The position numbers were made by a program, and so were the translations under genes. A stretch of 64,000 nt of DNA from positions 7,028,888 to 7,092,887 of the forward strand of contig CM034406.1 in NCBI GenBank assembly GCA_019925095.2. Reading direction: 5' to 3'. How positions within the stretch are numbered: position 1 is the stretch's first letter; each line of letters begins with the position of its first letter. This document shows positions 21,631 through 32,568 of this stretch, piece by piece. Source of the stretch: Dendrolimus kikuchii (lineage: Eukaryota > Arthropoda > Insecta > Lepidoptera > Lasiocampidae). Below the pieces are notes generated by a model. The model did not search any database. It was given only the letters and a program-made list of their open reading frames with translations, and was not told where the DNA came from.

Positions 21631-24600
21631 TTATTTGTCAGCTAAAAATTTACATACTGTTTCCAAAAACTTTTCAGGTTTTTGACTGTGAACCCAATGT
21701 CCGGCACCTTCTATAAATACCAATTCGGCCAAAGGAAAATATTCTTGGATTTCTTTTAAATCATTCTTTCTGAAAAAAAATAATTAAACCTCATTTTATT
21801 TAATTTTTTATTGCAAGAGTTCAGCAGACAGGCAGACGGCCCACTTGATTGAAAGCGGTTACCATCGCCTATAGACATTTGCAACACCAAAGATGCTACA
21901 AATGCGCTGCTGTTCTCTTAAAGGAGACTGGAACCTGGTCACTAATGCCGGAACACAGCACAAGGTTGTTATGGCAGCATACTCTAGACCAGGGGTGGTC
22001 GCCATCCAGTCGAGCAAATACCCCACCACCTGGCAATGTTATTACAATATTTCATATCGTTTTTAGCTAAATGAAATAAACCGAAGATTTTCCCTGTGTC
22101 TGTAGAAATATTCATATGTGAACTAAGAATAAAATATTCAAAGATTGATATAAACCAATTTATTATCTTAAGCCCTATTTATTTGTGTAGGTAATTTAGT
22201 TTATGACTACAGCCATTACAGCGTAATTAAGTAAAAGGATCATCATCATATCCCATGTTCTGGTGACTTAATAGCTAATATATTTTGAATATAATGCAGG
22301 CGTTATATTCAAATTATGTGGGTTCGAATTCTTGCTGTTTATGCTGTTTTACTGACCTATATACATATTTTTAGTTACACATTAGGGATGGGCCGAATGT
22401 GGTTTGAACCGAATAAGAACTTCGGCCGAACATTCCGTTAAAATAAAAAATTCGGCCGAACCTCGGATTGATTTCGCCACGCTTTCTCAAGAGCAACACA
22501 TCGTGACCTGTTGACAACGTCAACTTGATAACACCGCATTTTTGCCTTTTTTTCACCATAACCTGCCTCTAGTAAATTTTAAGTATGAGTAGGTGGATAA
22601 AAGAATAGATTTTTAGACCTTTGATTGAAAAAAATATCACCATTTCATAATTCTAAATTCATAATGTTTAATTCGTAAAAAGTGATTTCAATTAAAATTA
22701 AAGTTATAATTGCTGATGTCCTTTAGACGTGTTTAAAAAAAAACAAGTTACGCATTATAATTAAGCAGTTGCACTACTTACTGATGTTTCTTAGAGGAAT
22801 AATAAGTTTATTTTATTTTTGTTTTAATTTGATGTCTATTTAATTAGGCAAAGACTCAACCAAGAACTAATTTTATTTATTTTTTATCACATTGCACGTT
22901 AAGATTTACACGTTCCTAACTAAAATAAATGAACACGAGTATATAGATGCCTATTTTTATATTACGGTTATGATGGATATGATTTCTATTAACTTCAGTC
23001 AAAATAGTGCAAGTAGGTATTTTTCATTTCCTTCTACCGAATGTTCGGCATTTAAAACGAATTTTGGCCCATCCCTATTACACATTCATAGGAGTAAGAC
23101 ATTATGAGGAAACCTGCACATTCAGGTGATCAATATATACTTCACCTAAAGTTCAAGTCCAGGCAATTCATCTTGGGAGTGTGGCGGGTACACGAGTGGC
23201 AGTCAGTCTCATCGGTAGGATGTTTAAGGGATACAATTAATGAATTATTTTTAAGGCATATCATTAACTAGAAAAAAGCATGAACAATTCAACCAGTGTC
23301 TATCCTATAATGTTTATATTGGGCCGGTTCCTATATCTTACTATTCATTCACTTGCCCTACCATCGGTTGAATTTTGACATTAGTTGTATGGAACTTATG
23401 TTAAATTTTAAACGGGCGGTAAGATATAGGAACGGCCCATTGTTAGATTGCCAGTTGCTGATGGTAAAATAAACATGATGAAACCTGCACATTGAGATAA
23501 CTGATGTGTTAAAAACCCATTAATTAATTGCTTTGGGCAAGACTGACGGGTACACATCCACTCTCTTCTAAAAATGGGGAGACCCAAATCTAGCAGTGCT
23601 TCACTTTTCGGCTGATATTCCAACTAATACTACAAAAATGAATGTGAGTTTGTATTCACTCACAAATTAAATATTTATTTGGGAGTAAAAATTTGAATTG
23701 AATTACTCAACTGATTATCATGAAATTTTGCATACATATCATCAGCCTCTCATCCAATATATAGGTAAGTACTGTTCCCAAAGAGTAGCAAAAACATGAA
23801 TTGGTTGACAAAATCTACATTAACGTGAAAGCAGCTGCGTGCAAAAGCTACTTTTATAGATTGTAGGGCAATTGCCCGACTGGATGGCTACCACCCCTGG
23901 TCTAGAGTATGTCGCCGTAACAATCTTGAGTTGTGTTCCGGCATTGGTGACCAGGTTCCAGTCTCCTTTAAGAGAGCAGCAGCGCATTTGTTGCATCTTT
24001 GGTTGCAACTGTTAATAGGCGATGGTAACCGCTTTCCATCAAGTGGGCCGTCTGCCTGTCTGCTGAACTCCTGCAATAAAAAAAAAGATTACATTATAAA
24101 TAATGCTGGTAAACCTCGATTTACCCGCAACTTCGTCGTAAGTTTGATAGGTAACTTAGATTGCAGTTATTTTCCCGTATTTAAAATCAAAGAGTATTTT
24201 TAGCAGGGCAATGGATTTTTTTAGTACGAAAATACATGAATTACGAATATTCCAATAAAAACCTGGGATTAATAATGTTACTAAAGACATACATCTGTAC
24301 TAAAGATTTCTAATAAATATAGAAACTGTTATAACAAGTAAGTCCTAATATCACATGATTTTTAAGTTAGGAAATCATGGAGAATATAAAAAGTCTTGGA
24401 TTTTAATTATTGTTTTATTATCAATCGAATCCGAATCTGCTAATTTTTATGTATAGTACCCACTTTAAAACACTCCCGGGAAAATTGCCGCGGGATTCTA
24501 GGAATAAAAAGTATTTATTAACATTTTATTACATAAGATTTGCTATCGATCAGTGAAAAAATCGCATTGGAATTCGATTTTTTTTAATCAATCAATTTTC

Positions 24601-24789
24601 AAAATTAATTTAAATCATTCGAGAATTCCAAAAATTCCCGCGATAAAAAGTAGCACACAGATCTTAAGTCTAAAAATTAGCTGTCGTATATCCCTGTTAA
24701 CCCCTATTAATATTATAAATGCGAAAGTAACTCTGTCTGTCTGTTCCGTTTTCACGTAAAAACTACTGGACCGATTTGGCTGAAACTCA

Positions 24790-24826
<37 letters not shown>

Positions 24827-27800
24827 CGATGCCGAGAATGAACATAGGATACTTTTTATCCCGGAAAATGGGATAGTTTCCGGGATAAAAGTATATTTTC
24901 TCTCTGTTTGTTATCCTTTATGGAAAGACTATTGGACCGATTTGGCTGATACTCGGTACATATGTAATTTGAATACCGAGGGTGGCCAAGGGATACTTTT
25001 CATCCCGGATACTGGGATAGATTTTGGGAGAGATTTATGTAAAGTTTATCCCGGAAACTAGGATAGGTTTTTTATTTGTGGTTTGCCATTTTCGTCATTT
25101 TGTTTATTTTGGTCAATTTCGTCGTTTAGGTAGTTTTGTTTGGCAGATTTGGTTGGTAGTTTTGCTATTTTCGGTAGTTTATGCTGGTAGTTTGGTAGTT
25201 TCGGTTGTTTTGGTAGTTGTGGTAGTTTTGGTAGTTGTGGTAGTTTTGGTTTGTGGATCTGGTAGTTTCGGCAGTTGTGGTAGTTTTGGTAGTTGTGGTA
25301 GTTTTGGTTTGTAGATTTGGTAGTTTTGGTTGGTCGATTTGGTATATTCGGTTGTTTTGGTAGTTGCGGTAGTTTTTATAGTTGTGGTAGTTTTGGTAGT
25401 TGTGATAGTTTTGTTTTGTAGATTTGGTAGTTTCAGTAGATTTGGTAGATAGATAGATAGATGGCACTTTATTGCTCACCAAATACACAATATCAAAAAT
25501 TTGGTAGTTTTGGTTGGTAGATTTGGTAGATTCAGTTATTTTTGTAGTTGTGGTAGTTTTGGTAGTTTCGGTTGTTTTGATAGTTGTGGTAGTTTTGACA
25601 GTTGTGGTAGTTTTGGTAGTTGTGGTAGTTTTGGTAGCTGTAGTAGTTGTGGTAGTTTTGTTTTGTAGATTTGGTAGTTTCGGTAGATTTAGTAGTTGTG
25701 GTAGATTTGGTAGTTTTGGTTTGTAGATTTGGTAGTTTTGGTTGGTCGATTTGGTATATTCGGTTGTTTTGGTAGTTGCGGTAGTTTTGATAGTTGTGGT
25801 AGTTTTGATAGTTGTGATAGTTTTGTTTTGTAGATTTGGTAGTTTCGGTAGATTTGGTAGATAGATAGATAGATAACACTTTATTGCTCACCAAATACAC
25901 AATATCAAAAATTTGGTAGTTGTGGTAGTTTTGGTTTGTAGATTTGGTAGTTATGGTAGTTTTGGTTGGTAGATTTGGTAGATTCGGTTATTTTGGTAGT
26001 TGTGGTAGTTTTGGTAGTGATGGTAGTTTTGGTAGTTGTGGTAGTTTTGGTCGTTGTGGTAGTTTTGTTAGTTGTGGTGGTTTTGGTAGTTGTGGTAGTT
26101 TTGATTGGTAGATTTGGTAATTATGGTAGTTTAGGTAGTTGTGGTAGTTTTGGTTGGTGGATTTGGTCGTTTTGGTTGGTAGATTTGGTAGTTTCCGCAG
26201 TTTTAGTACATTTGGTAGCTTTGGTCGTTTGTGTAGTTTACACAATATTTAGTTATATAAATAAAACTAGAACGGGTTGAAATAGGGTATTAAAGGTTGT
26301 ATGGGGGACCAATCATTTATCAAGTTTATAGATATAAAAAATCATAATCTTTAAAAAAAATGCTACTTTCACTCGATCTGTCTGTCTGAATACCGAAAAT
26401 GGACATAGATACTATTCATCCCGGTAGATGGGATAGTTTGCGATATAAAATGAAGTAAATCTTCCGAGGACAAATAGCACCAACATAAAAATACAATACA
26501 ATATAACCTGTATTAACGCTTGCTCTTAAAACAAGAGGCACGCACTAGAGTTTGACGCGCGGCGGAGCCGCGGGGTAAACTCTAGTATTAAATATGCGAA
26601 AGTAACTAACTCTGTCAGTCTGTGTGTTACGCTTTCACGGAAAATTACTGGACAGATTTGGCTGAAACTCAGTATATACATATTTCCGATGCCGAGGATG
26701 AGCATAGGATACTTTTTATCCCGAAAAATGGGATAGTTTCAGGGATAAAAATATATTTGTTTTTCTGGTTGTTATGCTTTTACGGAAAAACTATTGGAAC
26801 AATTTGGCTGAAACTCGGTATACATGTAATTTTAATACCGAGGGTTGATAAGGGATACTTTTTAGCCTAGATAATTAGTTAAATTTATGTACAGGCTATC
26901 CCAGAAAGAAGGATAAGTATTTTTGTTTTGTGATCTGCCATTTTGATCGTTTTGGACATTTTGGTGATTTTGGTCATTGTGGCTATTTTGGCCATTTTGA
27001 TCATTTTGGTCATTTTGGAAATTTTGGCCATTTTGGATGATGGTCACTTTGACCATTGAGGTCATTTTAGTTATTTTGTCCATTTTAGCTATTTTGGTCA
27101 TTTTAGTCATTTGAGTAATTTGCCGATTTTGGTCATTTTAGCCATTGTGGTCATATAGGACATTTTAGTAATTTTGATCATATTAGTTTTGCTATAATTT
27201 TGTAAATATGTAGTTTTCATACCAAAACTGGACATAGATCATTTTCTTCCTGTGAGATGGGATTTGTGATATAAGCTGAAGTGTATCTTCCAGGGCCAAT
27301 ACTATTAACATAAATATTTAATACAATATTATAACCTGTATTAATCTTTAAATGAGAGGCACACACCAAGGCTTAACCAGCGGTGCAGCAGCAGGTAAAA
27401 TTCTAGTTATGTCATAATTACAGACAGGGCATGTTTAAAATTTTATGTATTGTGTTATAATATTATAGACATTATTTATATTCCATCAATGTGTTTACCA
27501 CCTTACCCAATATAGTCAGAAAGGGAACCTCCCACAAACAAAGTAGGTCCACAATATTGCAGCCCTTTCAAATTAGATGGAAAAGATGATATATGAGACT
27601 GAAAATTTTCCCTTAAAGCAGGTATATTCACTCTCCAAGTGTAAGCACCTGTATTAGTTTGTACTAAGTTTGTTATTAGGAAGTTCCTTAAGTTTACATC
27701 TGGTGTGATGCTTTTAAGTTGTTCATCTGCAAGTTTTCGTGCTTTTGACATTGCTATGCCAGGTCTGATGGTGACTCCTGTCATTGCATCAAATAAGCTG

Positions 27801-29303
27801 GCCATTGAGAAGATCTGTGGACTTGTTTTCACTGGAGATATGTCCACTATAATCAGACTAGAAACCAGGTCAGACTGAAAACAGAATTAAATAACTGCAC
27901 TCAATACTTATCACAAGATTTTTATTAATACTTATGCTTTAATAATATTCATAAAATAAAATTAAGAAAAGAATTTTGTTAGAAAGTTTGTCCTATTTTT
28001 TAGCTTATGAGCAATGAAGTTTCATAAAATAATAAGACATTTGTGATAAAGAACGGATACTTTTTATCCCTGAAATTTTGGTTTATGCAGAATATAGTTT
28101 ACTTAACAGTAAGTACAATCTCATTTACTTGATTCTTTAGTTACTATGTCTATGATATAATTATTAGAAAAAAAGTAGAAAAGCTGGTAGTACTATCACT
28201 TTATGACTGAAGACTATCTATATGGATAATAAATATCTACCTTCACCAGGTTTTAATAAAGAGGGTAGAAGGCAAAAATGCTGATTTGACATCATGGGAC
28301 ATAAAATGCCTACCTGAATACAGTGCAGAGTTAAGAAAACATTGTGGTTAAACTTTAGGTTAGTGTTCACTGAATTTTAAGTAGGGGGCGGGGGGGCGGG
28401 AAGGTTGGGGCGCAGAGTGGAAAGGGAGGAATACTTTTCATTTCTGTAACCCTCATGTCTAAAAGATATGTAGTTCTTGAGATATTCACTTTTCATTTGT
28501 TAATTTCATTATATAGCGAAGATGGTGACCAGCCTGTTCTGGCTTTGGCTGTAATATGTTACGAATTAATAAGCACTCACTGTTATCTTGTTGGTTACTA
28601 AATCCAGACTGCTAAATTATGAACTACCTTCATAGTACATAACAAAGTCTAACCTAATCTAAACTAAGCCACCGTTCCAGTCACTGGTCACTACTATAGA
28701 CTAAAGCCCATATACTGGTATATACCTATAAATGTGTCAATTTCACGAAACAACTCTCCAAAAGTGCAGCGGTCGCTTTAGGCTCCCTGAATTCTAATTT
28801 TATTATGAAATGAAAATTGAAGTAATAATATATTTGTATATGAATATAGAAAACGGCATACAACTTACACAGAGTAAAGATAAAACCATAGCAGTTCGAC
28901 CACCCATGCTATGGCCCAGTAGTGACACTTTAGACAACTCTAATTTCTTAAGTAATTTCATAACATCGTGAGCCATATGAACGTATGTGTGTTGGGACGA
29001 ATGCTTGCTGTCACCATGGTTACGGGCGTCTACACTGATCACTTTTCTACCTGTAGTTCGATGTATCGCTTTGCTCATACTATTCCAGTTATTTTTTGAT
29101 CCCAACAACCCATGCAAGATAACTAGTGGAGGTCGGGAACTCTCAGGGTCAGCAGTACTTTCGTAAGAAGCGTAAGCTAAATCAACTGTTTCAGCATTAT
29201 TTGAATTGAGCACCAGCTTCCTTGTAAATAAAACTGGTGCTATTTTAGAATGATTAATGAGACTAGTTAATACAATTTTAGAACCTAATTTATTTAATAA
29301 CAT
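21631..29303 (-). CDS. ABHD11-like alpha/beta-hydrolase, paralogue 1 (3 exons)
   Basis: Serine hydrolase of the ABHD11/YbfF type (mitochondrial lipid/ester hydrolase family; the substrate here is unknown). Exons: 29303-28869, 27874-27507, 21769-21631; 313 aa, matching human ABHD11 (about 315). Oxyanion-hole motif VILHGLLGSKNNW at about residues 61-73, VDARNHGDS near 91-99, nucleophile elbow GHSMGG (S132), probable acid D156 in VDISP, and catalytic H292 in GAGHWVH. The basic, acid-poor N-terminus is compatible with a mitochondrial presequence. An AATAAA at 21630-21635 overlaps the stop codon and may be the poly(A) signal, which would give a very short 3' UTR. Intron 2 (about 5.7 kb) holds SINEs, a hAT element, Helitron-like units and a minisatellite. 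The catalytic machinery is complete. First of three tandem paralogues. Confidence 0.9.
21805..22040 (-). mobile_element. LINE-tailed SINE in ABHD11-like 1 intron 2
   Basis: Same body and tail as the other copies, reading on the minus strand to the AATAAAA-type end next to exon 3. Confidence 0.7.
22255..23225 (+). mobile_element. tRNA-headed SINE split by a hAT element
   Basis: 22255-22382 holds the head (B-box-like GTGGGTTCGAATTCTTGC). 23086-23225 holds the body (TATGAGGAAACCTGCACATT). The break is exactly the hAT insertion with its duplicated TTACACAT. Confidence 0.55.
22383..23077. mobile_element. Non-autonomous hAT element with perfect 8-bp target duplication
   Basis: Ends TAGGGATGGGCC and GGCCCATCCCTA are inverted; both flanks are TTACACAT (22375-22382 and 23078-23085). 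695 bp, AT-rich, no transposase. Confidence 0.8.
23320..23441. mobile_element. Foldback MITE family, copy 2 (best preserved)
   Basis: GGGCCGGTTCCTATATCTTA at the left pairs with TAAGATATAGGAACGGCCCA at the right; nearly the whole element is palindromic. Confidence 0.7.
23863..24084 (+). mobile_element. LINE-tailed SINE
   Basis: Full body from GTAGGGCAATTGCCCGACTG to GCAATAAAAAAAA, plus orientation. Confidence 0.7.
24100..24720. mobile_element. Helitron-like repeat, copy of 54700-55340
   Basis: Shares long stretches with 54700-55340 (GAAAATACATGAATT, AAAACACTCCCGGGAAAATT and others). Starts next to ACCCGCAACTTCGTCG, typical of a reversed Helitron 3' end. Confidence 0.5.
24710..26586. mobile_element. 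Helitron-like unit A carrying an expanded minisatellite
   Basis: Begins ATGCGAAAGTAACTCTGTCT and ends with a GC-rich hairpin then CTAG|T at 26582-26586. The interior has paired blocks (CCCGGAAAATGGGATAGTTT and variants) and then the GGTAGT array. Unit B at 26590-27412 has the same order of parts. Confidence 0.5.
25090..26245. repeat. Minisatellite of GGTAGT-type hexamers with a higher-order repeat
   Basis: About 1.15 kb of GGTAGTTTTGGTAGTTGT-like units. Two segments, about 25319-25510 and 25728-25920, are near-copies about 410 bp apart, each holding the non-array insert GCACTTTATTGCTCACCAAA next to a GATA run. The long frames through it (VVVVL or NYHNYQ) are repeat artefacts. Confidence 0.9.
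26590..27412. mobile_element. Helitron-like unit B with a different minisatellite
   Basis: Parallel to unit A: ATGCGAAAGTAACTAACTCT start, paired blocks with ATCCCGAAAAATGGGATAG, then an array, then AATTCTAGTT. Ends around 27412 at CTAG. Confidence 0.5.
26936..27185. repeat. 9-bp minisatellite (GGTCATTTT)n
   Basis: About 25 degenerate units of GGTCATTTT and variants, at the same relative place in unit B as the GGTAGT array in unit A. Confidence 0.85.
27875..28868. other. Intron 1 of ABHD11-like 1
   Basis: AT-rich. 28380-28700 resembles the dispersed repeat that elsewhere carries CCTAA arrays (G-rich start, degenerate CCTAATCTAAACTAAGCC). No coding. Confidence 0.5.
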
Positions 29304-30300
29304 TTTTGTTTTCGTAAAATTCTACTTTGCTAACAGATCATGAGAATTTTGAAAAGTTTGACATTGAAGTTTTTATAATTGATTGACAATAAAATAATTT
29401 TATTGATTTTTTTATTTAGGTACGTTTATGGCTTGGCAGCTAGGCTTTTAAGCCAGCCAGATCTTAGATTACAATGTTGTTTCTTCATTTTCTTAAGCCT
29501 ATGTGTAGCACAGCTGAACTGTAGGTTATCAGCTGGTGCCATTTAACGGAGTTCTTGTGACAATTCAAAACGGCCCCATTTGTCTATACAGTTCATATTT
29601 CTCACAAAACACATAATTACTACTCAAAAACTATCTATATCCTGCAACTATTGTTCATTTTAGAGTAATTTTGCACATTTTTAGAAAATAAAACTGCACA
29701 GCACAACATCTCCTTCCAGTTCCCGCCAAAAACTCATAATTTTATTGATAAAATCTCAAAGTAAAGATAGAACATACCTAGTAATCCGAGACCAGTCAAT
29801 TTAGACCTCTCGTTAGAGAGTACTGGTGTTCTGTGATTTAGACATCCGAGGTTACAAAAATTCGCACCCAGCTTCAAATTGATAGGATTGTTCAAAACAC
29901 CATTACAAATAAAATCTAAAAAGTCCTGATCGATGCGATACATAGAAAAAAAAAATTATTCAGGGTCAAAGGTCACAAAAATGGGTTTGATTGCGTTTTT
30001 CAGCAAAACGGTAAGTTTTGTCATAAAATTAGCTCAGACAAAAATTGTAGATCAGATAATTATCTATAAAAAATGTCTTATTTTTTTGCCTAAGAGCCAC
30101 CGTTTTTGAGATATAACGATTCAAAAAGTTGGAAGAGTTTTAATCGTCATAATATGCACACGTTTCCACGATACCTTTGAGGTGGTGTACTTAGCGTATT
30201 TTTTTAAATGTGGTTTCCCCGGTATACCTATTCCACGGATCTGTTGTAATTCTGTTTAATTTTGAAACTATTGGATTATTAAAGATATTGGCAAGGGTTG
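29304..30300. other. Spacer with unclassified repeats
   Basis: 29475-29735 is the inverted partner of 6905-7150. 29950-30250 looks like transposon-derived sequence with no intact frame. Confidence 0.45.
29475..29735 (-). repeat. Unclassified dispersed repeat (partner at 6905-7150)
   Basis: Reverse complement matches 6905-7150 over most of its length. Confidence 0.55.
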
Positions 30301-30339
30301 AAAATGAATTTTTTTTTATCGGGAAATGTATCCATGTGA

Positions 30340-30673
30340 TTCATAATACTCTAATACTTCTGTTTCCTCTTCTCCTTGTTCTTCTTCTTCATCCTGGGTG
30401 CAAGTAAATTGCCCCAATAATGACACATCGCATGTCTCCTCGTTAGTATCAAATGGATCTTCAATTGCACGACCGGTCTTGACAATTTGTATATGCTACA
30501 GAACAAAACAGTCCAACTTTTTTGCAAACACATTTAGCATTACATCCCTTTTTACAATTGCAAAAAAATGTATTTAGCAGTGTATACAGCGCAGGTGGGA
30601 GTAAAGTTTGAACTGGTTCTAATGTATTATCGACCAACTTCCAACCCGTCTTTTGGGTCAAGCTGATAACCAA
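30340..30673 (-). pseudogene. Cys-rich (CXC-like) tail of a transposon-derived protein
   Basis: Minus-strand frame: QTLLPPALYTLLNTFFCNCK, KGCNAKCVCKKVGLFCS then VAYTNCQDRSCN. This is a Cys pattern common in transposon-derived proteins of insects. It lacks any catalytic domain, and the frame breaks after RSCN. Lies between ABHD11-like 1 and 2. Confidence 0.5.
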
Positions 30674-31154
30674 GCCACACTTGAACTTGGTAATAAACCC
30701 GAAAAAGATGTTGATGAGCAGCCGCTGAGGTTGGAGGAAGACAAACTAACTGCACTTGTTTTTTTATTTCGAGTATCTTTAACGGAACATGCATATCGAA
30801 AATTATTTAAGCACGTAGTTTTTTTAATGAGCTCCATACATAAAGAGAAGAAAGCGAATTCCGTTTGCGAACTTCTTGTGGAGTTGGGTTATTATTTTTA
30901 AAAACTATACGATCCTAGTCACGCAGACAATTAAATTGGAGACAGATGTTGCTCAAGGTTACACTGGCGTATAAAATGGGGACTGGGTTCCTTCTTACCC
31001 GACATTCTAATATTTATAATATTTTAAATGTGTAAGTTACGCTGACTGACAGAATAATATTTTTACTTGTATTACAGCTTCAGTGATGTATATACGTGGT
31101 GTACTTATGCTGCTTATACATATTTATATATACTTTTTTTTTAATGTAGTATAG

Positions 31155-31300
31155 GTTCGCGTTTGACCACAATCTTGCCCTATGTGGAGCGAAGATGTGG
31201 TCTAGGATGGAGCACGCTTACTTAGAAGGTACCTATGCACACGGGACTTGAAGACACCCAGGTTATAAGTATCGGGAAAGACAGACTCCGGCAATGAGTT
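31155..31300 (-). mobile_element. LINE ORF2 C-terminal fragment
   Basis: Minus strand reads [20 protein letters not shown] then [12 protein letters not shown] and a stop, typical of a LINE ORF C-terminus. Related to 46640-46990. Confidence 0.6.
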
Positions 31301-31401
31301 CAGACAGACAGAGTTACTTTCGCATCTATAATATTATTATGGATAAGGATGTTTAAAGATAATATAATATTCATACAAGTAATGAAATATTGTGTATGTT
31401 A

Positions 31402-31748
31402 TTATGGTGGTCTGAAAGAGAGTGTCGGGGTGAAGGTAAGGAAAGGAATGCTCCGGTGGTTCGGGCATGTGGAAAGAATGCATGATGAAAGAATGACTAA
31501 ACAGATATACAATGCAAAAGTGGATGGATGCAGAAGTCGTGGAAGGCCACGACACACCTTCCATGATCAAATTGATCGTGTACTAGCGGAGGGTGATGTC
31601 AGGAGCCTTAAGAACAGACGAGTGTGCATGACAAGAGTTATGAATGTCAAAGAAGCAAGTGAGGTGTGTAAGAATGGGCCTAAATGGCGCTCTGTTGTTC
31701 GTGCCTACCCCGCAAGGGAACTGGCGTGAAGTTATGTATGTATGTATG
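31402..31748 (+). mobile_element. LINE 3' end with TATG tail, copy B
   Basis: An open frame carries MLRWFGHVERMHDERMTKQI and GRPRHTFHDQIDRVL, ending at TGA before GTATGTATGTATG. Better preserved than copy A at 18655. Confidence 0.75.
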
Positions 31749-32568
31749 TGTTATTATGGTGGTATGGTGGTGGTGACAAAATTAACCTGTAAAATAGAGA
31801 AGGAGTTTTTTTAAAATCTACATTTACATTTACTTTTACTTCACAAGATTCTATGGTTTTTTCACACTTGACACTGGCAGTCAATGGTACTTCACTAATG
31901 AACAAGTCAAAAGCTAAGACATTAAAAAGAAGAAGAAAGAAGCCCACTCACTATTATGCATTGCAGTTCTGAATCGGGCGGTGTTTGCAGGACTCAAAAG
32001 ACGCAAAACATTCATAGTCCTGCTATACGCGGCGGACTGCCGTGCAGGACAGTGTACCCTTTACATTTCTTTGGATCAAACAGAACTTTTTCTTTTAATT
32101 TTTACTAATCAAGCGATGGTTTCCATTATCATATCTAGTTTACCGAAGATGTCAAATACCTCTCGCTACATACAACATTTAGAATGTGAAATTGGTTCTC
32201 ATGTTCTTTTCTCGCGTTCTTCCGCGAGTATGGAGTCCCTAATAGAGTCACCTCTTTAAAAAAAACTTACGTTTTTCACGTATAAGTCCATAATAATAAT
32301 AAGAAGTTAGTCCATCAGAAAGTCCATTAAGGCCCGGTTCCTAATCCTATATCTTGCCGACCGTTCATTTGCCCTACTATCAGTTAAAATTTAACAATAG
32401 CTCCATAAACTAGCAAACTTTAACAGATGATAAGGCAAGTGAATGAATAGTAAGGGAGAGAATCGGCCATATGTGATTTACTTTTATCATTTACAAGGAA
32501 TTTTAATTATTTATACATTTAATGAATGAATTTTTATTCGAATAATTTTTTGATATTAATGTAAGTAG
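31749..32568. other. Spacer with a MITE and an unclassified repeat
   Basis: 31960-32050 shares GCGGCGGACTGCCG with the reverse complement of 42849-42966. 32331-32470 is a foldback MITE. Otherwise nothing is recognised. Confidence 0.45.
32331..32470. mobile_element. Foldback MITE family, copy 3
   Basis: GGCCCGGTTCCTAATCCTAT at the left and AGAATCGGCCAT at the right, with family interior GATAAGGCAAGTGAATGAAT. Confidence 0.6.

Noticed and set aside
25024..26280. Long open frames rich in VVVVL (plus) or NYHNYQNY (minus)
   Set aside because: They are the translation of a GGTAGT-type minisatellite; open in several frames, no start context, no domain.
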